40,065 nt of DNA, from contig CAVKWQ010000005.1 of NCBI GenBank assembly GCA_963660385.1, positions 1 to 40,065 on the forward strand. Reading direction: 5' to 3'. Positions within the stretch are counted from its first letter, which is position 1; each line of letters opens with the position of its first letter. Below are positions 32,980 through 40,065 of this stretch, piece after piece. The notes beneath the pieces are model-generated. The model was not told the DNA's origin, made no database searches, and was given only the letters and a program-made list of their open reading frames with translations. Origin of the DNA: Avelusimicrobium sp963660385. Its GTDB lineage: Bacteria > Elusimicrobiota > Elusimicrobia > Elusimicrobiales > Elusimicrobiaceae. Position numbers and translations under genes: made by a program.

Positions 32980-33603
32980 ATGCCTTCTACCACAAATACA
33001 GAAACACGCTTAATCCAAGCGGGAATTGCTCTTGCTAAAAAGCAAGGGCTCAATTTTACCGTACGGCAATTATGTGCCCAAAGCAAGGTAAATTTGGGCC
33101 TTTTCCACTATTATTTTAAGAATAAAGATAATTTTGATAAAGAAATGTTGCGCGCGTTGTATAACCAAATGATAGAGCATCTTACCCTAAAACTTTCGGA
33201 CGGGGTATCCCCGCGGGAAAACATAGCGCAAATTCTGCTTGGCCTTCATACTTTTGTTGGGGAAAATAGGATGTTTTTATCTTCTATTATGGGCAATATT
33301 TTATCCGGAAATACTAAATTGCTTCATTTCCTTTCTTTAAATTTTACCCAACATATTGCCCTTATTTCCCGCGAATTAAAACGGGCCAAATTGCCGGAAA
33401 AAATACAGGACCAGTCCTTGCCTGCGATTTTGTCTATGATTGTCTTGCCGGTCGTTATGCCCCAACTATTTATGGGTCTTTTGGAGCGGGTAGGAACAGC
33501 CAATTTACCGTTTGATGTCTCTCTGCTCACGCAAACCGTGGATAATAAGCAACAATTTTGCGCGCGCATTAATTTAATATTAGATAGTATCTTTGGAGAA
33601 TAG
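32980..33603 (+). CDS. TetR-family transcriptional repressor
   Basis: A 207-residue regulator. The N-terminal helix-turn-helix reads TRLIQAGIALAKKQGLNFTVRQLCAQSKVNLGLFHYYFKNKDN, split as the family expects: a helix, TVRQLCAQSKVN, then LFHYYFKNK as recognition region. The rest is the ligand-binding helical domain with hydrophobic segments (LSMIVLPVVMPQLFMGLL). I prefer the ATG at 32980, six bases after AGGAA; the ATG at 32974 directly abuts AGGAA. Its stop codon is followed at once by the tolC-like ATG. Repressors of this kind, such as CerR beside the E. coli ybhGFSR exporter genes, control the adjacent exporter; here that exporter is broken. Confidence 0.9.
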   Translation: MPSTTNTETRLIQAGIALAKKQGLNFTVRQLCAQSKVNLGLFHYYFKNKDNFDKEMLRALYNQMIEHLTLKLSDGVSPRENIAQILLGLHTFVGENRMFLSSIMGNILSGNTKLLHFLSLNFTQHIALISRELKRAKLPEKIQDQSLPAILSMIVLPVVMPQLFMGLLERVGTANLPFDVSLLTQTVDNKQQFCARINLILDSIFGE

Positions 33604-34530
33604 ATGAAAAGATTAATAGGTCTGTTGTTGGTATTGGTTAGCCCCTGTCTGTACGGGTTGGACGTTTCGTCTCTTTCCTTGGCGTCTTGCGAGCAAGACG
33701 CCTTAAAATCTTCGCCCCATTTGCAAGATTTACAGGCGCAGGTCCGTGCAGTCTATGCCCAACAGAAAGGCGCGGCGGCTTCGCTTTATCCGTCCATATC
33801 TCTGGACGCCAAAGGGTCTTGGGTTTCGGATGTGCCCACCCTTACCTTGGGAAACAGCAAACTGCAATTTGGCGATAACTGGGGCTATTCTATCGGTCCG
33901 ACGGCTAGTTATGTGCTGTTTGATAACGGGGGGCGCAGTAAACAAATTCTCTTGCAGGTGCGCCAAGCATATTTTGCCGTGCAACAACAATTACAGCATT
34001 TGGTGCTATTAAACGGGCAGTTGGAAGTGGTGCAAAAACAACTGGCTGATGTGCAATCCGCGTACAGGGCGGGGGCCAAAAGCAAACTGGATATTACCAT
34101 AGCCCAAAAACAAGTGTTAAAAACACAAGCGGCTATGAGTGCGGCCCGCAGTAATTTGGCGGGGGATTTGCGCACCTTATTTGAATTGACGGGTACGGAC
34201 TATGGCATTAATCCTACCTATCCAACGGATAAACGCTTAATGAAAGCCAACTACCCCGGCAATACCTCCGCGGTATTGGCAACCGATTCCTTGGGTAGCA
34301 CGCTGGGGCAATTTTTACCCTATGGCCAAAGCGAGTTTGATGAAAATTCCCCCAAATTAGCCGCCTTGGACGAAATGGCCCAATATTACGCCTATTTGGC
34401 AGACAGTTATAAGGCCTCGCTTTATCCGCGCCTTTCTTTGCAGGGCGGGGCTAAGAGATTTATTTGTTCCCTTTATGGCGCTATTTTTATTTATGATAGG
34501 GATGATTACCTTGGCCATACAAAAATTTAA
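33604..34530 (+). pseudogene. Truncated TolC-like outer-membrane channel, 3' half lost
   Basis: The reading frame starts with a signal peptide (MKRLIGLLLVLVSPCLYG) and a normal first TolC/OEP repeat (SLASCEQDALKSSPHLQDLQAQ, YSIGPTASYVLFDNGGRS, VRQAYFAVQQQLQ). It reaches the beginning of the second repeat (SPKLAALDEMAQYYAYLADSYKASLYPRLSLQGGA). At about 34441-34452 homology stops: the last codons are an out-of-frame reading of an ABC-permease tail. About half a normal channel is missing, so the product cannot form a pore. Between NGGRS and AYFAV only about ten residues remain, where TolC relatives have about thirty, hinting at a further small in-frame deletion. It lies one base-step after tetR in the same operon. 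Confidence 0.88.
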
Positions 34531-34549
34531 AACGGATGTGGAACCGTGA
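34448..34549 (+). pseudogene. C-terminal remnant (33 codons) of a first ABC-2 permease
   Basis: Shifted by one frame from the tolC-like reading, the DNA encodes GLRDLFVPFMALFLFMIG, then MITLAIQKFKTD and VEP before TGA. A last hydrophobic helix followed by a basic FK tail is how YbhS/YbhR-type permeases end, commonly after a GAGL motif (here AGL). Its TGA overlaps the GTG start of the next permease as GTGA, the tight coupling expected between two consecutive permease genes. The remainder of this gene, and presumably the adaptor and ATPase genes before it, are missing. Confidence 0.75.
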
Positions 34550-35661
34550 TACATAAACGCATTATAAAAGGACTTATCCGAAAGGAATTTATTCAAATCT
34601 TCCGCGACCCCAAAATGATTGCGGCGATATTTTTTATCCCTATCGTGCAATTAACAATGTTCGGCCTTGCGCTAACGAGCGAAGTGAAAAATATTGAAAT
34701 GGCAGTAGTCAGCAAGCCTTCCGCCCTGGTGCGGGAAGTGCAAACGCGGGCCATTGCCTCCGGCTGGTTTAAGCGGGTACAAAATGTAGAGGAAACAAAT
34801 GTGGCGGCTCCGACCGAATTATTGACAACCTATAAGGCCGAGGCGGTGCTGGTCGCCCCCGATAAAGGGCTTGAATACGCCTTGGAACGCCAAAACAGCC
34901 CTATACAAATACTCATTAATGCCACCAATGCCCAGCGGGCCCAACAGGTAAATTCCTATATTACCCAGATATTAGCCAAGGTAGCCGCGCACCACGGGTA
35001 TCAATTAGGCGGGCCTGCGCAACTGGCATTGGATACGCGCATTTTGTTTAATCCGCAACTAAGCACTACCGATTTTATGATTCCTGCCCTGCTGGTAATG
35101 ACGAGTTTTATTATTCTTATGATTGTGGGCAGTATGGCAATTACCAAAGAAAAAGAAATGGGCACTATGGAAAAACTGATTTCATCCCCGGCGTCCACCG
35201 CCGATATTTTGTTAGGCAAGGTCTTGCCGTATTTTTTTATTGGGATTGGCGTTGTAACTCTTATGCTGTGTGTGGGCGTTTTGGGGTTTGGAATCCCGTT
35301 TAGAGGAACTTTTGGGCAATTTGCGCTTAATGGTGTTGCGCTGGCGGCGTGTGCCCTATCTATGGCTACTTTGATTAGCACGATTGCCAATAGCCAACAG
35401 CAGGCTATGATGGGCGGCGTGCTGGTATTGCTGCCGGCCGTTTTGCTTTCCGGGGTTTTCTTTCCCGTGGATAATATTCCGGCTGGATTCCGTTGGATAT
35501 GCTATTTAAACCCAATGATGTATGCGTGCACCAATTTCCGCAATATCATTTTGAAGGGCGGAGACTATCTGCTTTTTGGAAAGTATTTTGGAATATTGCT
35601 CCTTATGGCCATTACCCTAGCCACCCTTGCCTATACAAATTTCAAATCAAAATTAAACTGA
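34546..35661 (+). CDS. ABC-2 type exporter permease (YbhR-like)
   Basis: A 371-residue inner-membrane protein of full length. It has the N-terminal KEFIQIFRDPKMIAAIFFIPIVQL helix, a long periplasmic loop (about 45-170), and a C-terminal block of five helices with the motif KEKEMGTMEKLISSPASTADILLGKVLPYF, GVFFPVDNIP and a terminal YLNPMMYA. Such permeases work in pairs with an ATPase and a HlyD-type adaptor to export drugs or other hydrophobic compounds. Here the ATPase, the adaptor and the partner permease are absent from the locus, so it is probably an orphan unless partners are encoded elsewhere. The start is GTG, overlapping the remnant stop. No clear terminator separates it from convergent mcrC. 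Confidence 0.88.
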   Translation: MIHKRIIKGLIRKEFIQIFRDPKMIAAIFFIPIVQLTMFGLALTSEVKNIEMAVVSKPSALVREVQTRAIASGWFKRVQNVEETNVAAPTELLTTYKAEAVLVAPDKGLEYALERQNSPIQILINATNAQRAQQVNSYITQILAKVAAHHGYQLGGPAQLALDTRILFNPQLSTTDFMIPALLVMTSFIILMIVGSMAITKEKEMGTMEKLISSPASTADILLGKVLPYFFIGIGVVTLMLCVGVLGFGIPFRGTFGQFALNGVALAACALSMATLISTIANSQQQAMMGGVLVLLPAVLLSGVFFPVDNIPAGFRWICYLNPMMYACTNFRNIILKGGDYLLFGKYFGILLLMAITLATLAYTNFKSKLN

Positions 35662-35711
35662 TGTTGGGTAGCGAATTTCGTGTTATTACATAAAGGGGCG
35701 GCCTTATCCTA

Positions 35712-36923
35712 TTAATATGCAAATAGTGGCCTGCATAATATGGAATATACATTTTGGTCTGTTAGTTTTTGGTGTAAATTTATAGTAGCAAGGCTGAGGT
35801 GTATATTTTCTGTTTCCAAAATAGTGGTGTTGGGATAATATTTGTCCGCCATAGGATAACACAAAATAATATTCTTACGGTTGTAGAAGCGGTTATAGGC
35901 CAGCATTTGGTAAATGTCGGCTTCGGAGGGCTTGTCTTGGGGCAAAGACAGACGCTTATACTTGGTGTCAATGATTGTATCTTTGCGGAACAGAATATCT
36001 GGGCGTATAGTATAACTGGTATCAGGGAGTCCTCCAATATTTTTGATAATTTGGCGCGAGTTTTGGATTTTTACGTGGCCGGGAAATGTTTTAGATAAAG
36101 CCGCGGCCACAAACTTCTCAAACAGTTCGTTCATATCAAATAAAATCGCCAGGTTGGTAAATGTATGATTATGCAGGCTAACGGTGCTATGTTGCAAAAA
36201 CATCCGCGCCAGTCCCAACGGCTCCTTAAACATCGTTTGATTTCTGTTAAGAATAATCCGTTGCGTTGCGGCATAAGATATCGGGTTCAACGTTACCTCA
36301 TCATAAATAGCAAGAATTTTAAGGAACTTTTGCCGGGTTTGCGGTACCGTTGTCAGTTTATGCAAGGCATAGGCTACAAATTTAAGCGTCTGATTAAGCA
36401 AATTATCGGGTGTAAATTCGTCAAATTGGCAATAAGTGCGGGCTAAGTTAGCGGCGTTTACCTGATGATTTTTGGCAAAAAGAATTCGTCCCTTAACTGC
36501 TTGCATGTTATCTTCCCGGGTTTCATATTGATGTGGAATATGTTGTTGGAGCGCATTTAATAATATATTGGCATAGTGCGCGATTAGAACTTCCAGAAAC
36601 GGCTGTTTTGTTTGGCTGATTTCAGCGCTTTCCATAGCGCGGATTTCCCGTTGTTGGGTGTAACGAAGCATAAACATCAGGTTTTCCAAACACACAGAGT
36701 CTTCTTGCCCAATAATTTTGGGTAGGATATTTAACTGGAAGTCAGCAAACCGGATTATGCCCACATAGGCGCAGGTGGTTATGCCATCTAGGCCAAAATC
36801 CACCGCGCAGGCCAGATTTTTTCTCTCTAAAAATTTTCGGAACTTTTTGGCCTGCTCTTGGTTAAGCCCTAGTTGCTGATAACTGACATTAGCCCATTCT
36901 TTCGTCTGTATCTGTTTCAACAT
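35712..36923 (-). CDS. mcrC: McrC-type nuclease subunit of a 5-methylcytosine-dependent restriction system
   Basis: A 403-residue protein with an N-terminal McrC domain and a C-terminal PD-(D/E)xK nuclease: RPDILFR followed by IDTKYKRL (about 307-325), then QMLAYNRFYN. It binds the McrB ring, stimulates its GTPase and cuts DNA. It overlaps the 3' end of mcrB by 35 bases and has no ribosome-binding site of its own, so its translation probably depends on mcrB. Its DNA is AT-rich compared with the first 29 kb. Confidence 0.9.
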   Translation of the reverse strand: MLKQIQTKEWANVSYQQLGLNQEQAKKFRKFLERKNLACAVDFGLDGITTCAYVGIIRFADFQLNILPKIIGQEDSVCLENLMFMLRYTQQREIRAMESAEISQTKQPFLEVLIAHYANILLNALQQHIPHQYETREDNMQAVKGRILFAKNHQVNAANLARTYCQFDEFTPDNLLNQTLKFVAYALHKLTTVPQTRQKFLKILAIYDEVTLNPISYAATQRIILNRNQTMFKEPLGLARMFLQHSTVSLHNHTFTNLAILFDMNELFEKFVAAALSKTFPGHVKIQNSRQIIKNIGGLPDTSYTIRPDILFRKDTIIDTKYKRLSLPQDKPSEADIYQMLAYNRFYNRKNIILCYPMADKYYPNTTILETENIHLSLATINLHQKLTDQNVYSILCRPLFAY

Positions 36924-38823
36924 TTTGCTGTAAGGCGCTTGTAAAAGATTCTCCCTCTAATTTTTCTTCCGTAGTAAAGCCTGGAATAATTTCTTTTAAC
37001 TTGTCAGGGTTCCCGTAGAAGTATTCTTTTAATAAGGGAAGTATGCATTGGTAAAATTTCTGTTGCAACTCATCAATAGTTTTTACTTCCATAAAATAAC
37101 TATGGCCGATTTGGTGGTCCCGGTCCAGTTCCGCCGTTATTTTTTGGTTTAATCTGGCAAACCAACTAGGTAAATCAAATCCCTCTACCGGGTTTAATAA
37201 CTCTGCCTTGGGCATCATTTCTTCAAATACAAATCGGCGGCGCAAGGCAATATCCACCAGAGCGATAGATTTGTCTGCGGTGTTCATTGTACCAATGATG
37301 TATAAGTTGTTGGGAACAGAAAATTCCGTTTCTCCGTCTTTATGATACAATAGGGGCGTTGATAAAGCGTGCTTATTGCCATAGCGCTTATCCGCTTCAA
37401 TAAGGGTAATGAGTTCCCCAAAAATTTTAGAAATATTTCCCCGGTTGATTTCGTCAATAATAAGCACATAGTTGTTTGCGGGATCGTTTTTCGCTTTATC
37501 GGCCATTTGTTTAAAGGGGCCCTCATACAATTTGTAGGAAATTTGCCCGTCTTGCAAGTTGGGGCGAATCCCTACCATAAAATCTTCATAGGAATAATTT
37601 TGGTGAAATGTGATAAACGCAATTTGCCCAGCGGTCCGCAGAGAATCAAAACGCTCTTTAAGAGCGTCATATTCTGCTTCGTTTGTGGATTGGTAAGTTT
37701 GTTTATCTATGATTTCCATCGCTTTAATAACCGTATGATAGGTTTTTCCCGTGCCGGGCGGGCCGTAAAGAATTTGGTTCAAAGGAAAGTCGGGCGTAGT
37801 ATGCGGAATCATCAATTTCCTGTTTTCGTTCTTCCTCATAAGTTCTTTGACTAAATTTAGTGCTGTTGAATCTTGAATCGGAGCGATTGTATTCCAAAGG
37901 CTTATTCCTTCTAATCGGTATGGAAGTTCCGGTATGTCCAACCATTGTACCTGGAAAGTATATTCATTGCGGCGCTCTTGCACAATCCCAATATTTTTAA
38001 TAATACTTATAGGAGTTTTATGTCCAGGCCCATTAGTGGCGCAGGTTTTGAGAACAAAAATATCCCCTTTTTTTACGGTGTTTAATTCTTTTTGGTATCG
38101 CAAGTTCCCTTCCTTATGGTATCCGCATTCCCAAATTGAGTTATTAATAAAACGGTTTCTTTGATCTCCACCATTATTTTGCCAAATAGAGCCCACGCCC
38201 CAAAATGCAGGGGTTCCTGTGTTTGCGTGGTGCTCTTGTACCCAACTTAAAAATTGATCAATTTCTAAGTTAAGGCAGAGATCTGTCTGGGGACCAACGA
38301 TCTCGGTATATGCTTTTTTCAACGGAGTTAAAGCCTGATTAAAATGTATGAATTTTTCTGAAAAATATTCGCCCCGGTGTTCTTCCGTATGGATATTTAA
38401 TATTTCTAAGCCTTCGGCAGAGCGTTGATTGTAGATAGCGCAATTATCAGGGAACAGGTATCCCAGTAATTCCCCAAGAGAGTTCGTGCCAAAATAGTTT
38501 AATTTGAAATTTTTGATTCTCTCCGCCAAAGGGGTTGCGGTATCCAGCAAATTAATAAATTGTTGCCTATAATAACTTAATTCGTGGTTGGGCTGGCCGA
38601 AAGCCTTTTTCTTTGCCAAAGTAAGCGTTTTTAACGTGTGCAGGTGTTCACCAATTTGTTGGAATTCCTCCCAGGATGCTTTTTCTAACTTTTCCTTTGT
38701 AAAAAAAGAGTGAAAAAATTGGTAATTATTTTTTGCTAATTCATATCTCTTTTCTGGTTCTTCATAAAACCATTGTTTGGCTAATGGGGCAAATTCTTTT
38801 AATAAATCTATCATTTTAGACAT
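36889..38823 (-). CDS. mcrB: McrB-type AAA+ GTPase with N-terminal recognition region
   Basis: A 644-residue protein. The C-terminal AAA+ motor has Walker A GPPGTGKT (about 352-359), Walker B IIDEINRGNISKIFGEL (about 453) and the McrB signature GTMNTADKSIALVDIALRRRF (about 509). The first 340 residues differ from E. coli McrB. An alpha-helical part (1-190) includes LNYFGTNSLGELLGYLFPD. A strand-rich part (about 200-310) includes WGVGSIWQNN, KKGDIFVLKTCA and a GIVQERRNEYTFQVQW stretch that resembles PUA/EVE-like modified-base readers. Hence the modification it senses may not be the one E. coli McrB recognises. GGAGGAAATAT precedes the ATG at 38823. Confidence 0.9.
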   Translation of the reverse strand: MSKMIDLLKEFAPLAKQWFYEEPEKRYELAKNNYQFFHSFFTKEKLEKASWEEFQQIGEHLHTLKTLTLAKKKAFGQPNHELSYYRQQFINLLDTATPLAERIKNFKLNYFGTNSLGELLGYLFPDNCAIYNQRSAEGLEILNIHTEEHRGEYFSEKFIHFNQALTPLKKAYTEIVGPQTDLCLNLEIDQFLSWVQEHHANTGTPAFWGVGSIWQNNGGDQRNRFINNSIWECGYHKEGNLRYQKELNTVKKGDIFVLKTCATNGPGHKTPISIIKNIGIVQERRNEYTFQVQWLDIPELPYRLEGISLWNTIAPIQDSTALNLVKELMRKNENRKLMIPHTTPDFPLNQILYGPPGTGKTYHTVIKAMEIIDKQTYQSTNEAEYDALKERFDSLRTAGQIAFITFHQNYSYEDFMVGIRPNLQDGQISYKLYEGPFKQMADKAKNDPANNYVLIIDEINRGNISKIFGELITLIEADKRYGNKHALSTPLLYHKDGETEFSVPNNLYIIGTMNTADKSIALVDIALRRRFVFEEMMPKAELLNPVEGFDLPSWFARLNQKITAELDRDHQIGHSYFMEVKTIDELQQKFYQCILPLLKEYFYGNPDKLKEIIPGFTTEEKLEGESFTSALQQNVETDTDERMG

Positions 38824-39340
38824 ATATTTCCTCCATAAGTTATTTTCTTAAATGCGTGGAACAACATATTGCCGATAAAAACAATCTGAAAGTTGAACAA
38901 GTGGGCGGAAACTGATTGTCTTTTACTCGTGCGTTTGAATCTTGTTGTTGAATTAGTTTTATTGTAGCAATTTGTTTGTCATTTTGGGGATAAGGTCCTT
39001 TTGAGTCTTTTGTGGCAATATTTTTCCATAGAGAATTGCTCTAAAATACTGTCATAAGCGTGAAAACGGTTAAATTATCTTGCGTGCTAATATCAGCCTC
39101 CGCAGAATTAGCCAAATTGCGCGAAGAGACCGTGCAAATGAATCCATTGCCCCAATTAATTTTAAAAATAAGCAAAAGGTCCGAAAGGCGCTCCCCTACA
39201 CCCCCAAATTGGAAAAAGCCCTATACAACCTGGCCTTGGCGCTACCAATTCGCGAATATATGCGGTTGGATGCAACAATAATGCTCCTTCTTTGGGGCTA
39301 AGCCAAGCAAGAAGGGCTCAGGTGATGCGATATTACGAAT
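38824..39340. other. Unassigned stretch of about 500 bp with possible gene remnants
   Basis: No convincing gene was found. On the minus strand, TGCTACAAT (38961-38969) is a possible extended -10 for mcrBC. On the plus strand, 38838-38922 reads as coding-like (KCVEQHIADKNNLKVEQVGGN then stop) without a start. A 73-codon open frame, TTG 39080 to 39301, ends in LEKALYNLALALPIREYMRL but has no ribosome-binding site and no family I can name. These could be decayed fragments at the edge of the mcrBC insertion. Confidence 0.3.
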
Positions 39341-40065
39341 CTAGCGAAAAATTCTGTCTTTGCCTAGCATATCATTAATATTTTCAATATGCTTAGTCCG
39401 TATGTTTTGATCATTTCCATAATCAAATGCTTGATTTAATAACCGCGGAATATTTTCAGAAATGGTAATTTCTTTTTGAGTAGATAAAATATGCTGGATA
39501 ACTTCTAGCACCTTGTAGGATTTCACAATAAAAGTGTTGTGCGGAATAAAAGAAATATCTTTTAACTCGCAATCCCCAAAGAAAACAACGATAGAGAAAC
39601 AAGGAATTTCTTCTTGAAGGTATTTTTTTAACCGATAAATATGTTTGTTGTTTTGCATAATGGGATTATAAAAGCGGTGTTTTTCTTTGCCATAATTCAA
39701 AACTTGCGTCCAACTCTGCTGTTTTCCATTTCCAAAAATCCATCCGCTGTAATCTTTAACTTCAAAGACGATAAGCCCAACATTTGTTATCATAACTAAA
39801 TCAATTTGGGAGAAAGTATGATTCCGGGTCGGTATATATAAGTCGTGGAAAATTATTTCTGCTGGAAATCCTGCCTGGCGTAAAATTAAGATTAATTCTT
39901 CTTCGGAAGGCTCGCCTCGTCCGATTTGAGTGGTTTCTTCTATTAATTCCCGTTTTTTCCTGTTGGTTTTAATTAAGAAATAAATGAAAAGAATAGGGGC
40001 GCCTATGAATAAGATTCCTATAAAGAAATGTGCTGATGTATTATTCCCATTATCTGGAACATAAT
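39341..40065 (-). CDS. Membrane-anchored NERD-domain protein (5' end outside window)
   Basis: The frame is open from the window edge to the TAG at 39341, giving at least 240 residues with no start codon before the first in-frame ATG at 39793, which lies inside the domain. The visible N-terminal part has a transmembrane helix (HFFIGILFIGAPILFIYFLI) followed by NRKKRELIEE. A NERD (nuclease-related) domain follows: EEELILILRQAGFPAEIIFHDLYIP, then FSQIDLVMI and GLIVFEVKDYSG. The Asp and E-x-K match the PD-(D/E)xK-like core of the family. NERD proteins are often encoded near DNA-processing or defence genes; catalytic function is inferred only. The gene is upstream of mcrBC in the same direction. 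Confidence 0.82.
   Translation of the reverse strand, partial: YVPDNGNNTSAHFFIGILFIGAPILFIYFLIKTNRKKRELIEETTQIGRGEPSEEELILILRQAGFPAEIIFHDLYIPTRNHTFSQIDLVMITNVGLIVFEVKDYSGWIFGNGKQQSWTQVLNYGKEKHRFYNPIMQNNKHIYRLKKYLQEEIPCFSIVVFFGDCELKDISFIPHNTFIVKSYKVLEVIQHILSTQKEITISENIPRLLNQAFDYGNDQNIRTKHIENINDMLGKDRIFR

Noticed and set aside
34441..34530. Authentic divergent C-terminus of a short TolC-like protein
   Set aside because: The final residues are Arg/Cys/Asp-mixed and unlike any channel, while the neighbouring frame gives a clean permease-like helix and tail that overlaps the next start codon.
39341..39793. NERD protein starting at ATG 39793 as a complete 150-residue protein
   Set aside because: The codons upstream continue the domain (FSQIDLVMI) and a transmembrane helix to the window edge, so the ATG is internal.

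Overview
The window reads like a chromosomal segment of a Gram-negative, probably anaerobic, host-associated bacterium. An RND tripartite pump with an outer-membrane lipoprotein, a TolC-type channel remnant and a cardiolipin synthase point to an outer membrane. A monomeric [FeFe] hydrogenase points to a fermentative anaerobe. The stand-alone type IV pilin-like gene, the mid-GC 'housekeeping' composition and the protein styles remind me of Elusimicrobiota (Elusimicrobium and gut relatives). That placement is an impression from the proteins, not something computed.

Layout. (1) 1-6300: a pilin-like gene; then, on the minus strand, a cardiolipin synthase / EEP-family hydrolase / [FeFe] hydrogenase cluster and a cysK plus exported-protein pair. 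(2) 6300-12420: a complete RND efflux operon (lipoprotein adaptor, HAE1 pump, OprM-like channel) closed by a strong terminator. (3) 12420-15600: purB and purA overlapping by 8 nt (IMP to AMP), the PurA being the short archaeal-like form, then a HAD hydrolase. (4) 15600-26800: CNNM/CBS membrane protein, a copper P-type ATPase with an additional C-terminal metal-binding domain, glutamine-dependent NAD synthase, phosphopentomutase, a small unknown protein, a GtrB-like glycosyltransferase and a c-di-GMP phosphodiesterase with a degenerate GGDEF domain and an apparent ATT start codon.

(5) 26850-40065 is an accessory, defence-rich region with visibly higher AT content in most of its genes. It holds a type I restriction-modification operon in the unusual order hsdR - membrane protein of unknown function - hsdS - hsdM; a TetR-controlled ABC-exporter operon that has lost its centre by a large deletion; a McrBC modification-dependent restriction pair; an unexplained stretch of about 500 bp; and the C-terminal part of a membrane-anchored NERD-domain protein running off the window.

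Most notable: the fossil ABC-exporter operon, in which half a tolC is joined to the last 33 codons of an ABC permease that still overlaps the next permease by GTGA; the membrane protein embedded in the type I R-M operon; a copA-copZ-like fusion with a translated ribosome-binding site in the linker; several genes whose -10 box lies 6-8 nt before the start codon with no Shine-Dalgarno sequence (probable leaderless mRNAs); and the rare ATT start. I did not find a CRISPR array, rRNA, tRNA or intact insertion sequence.
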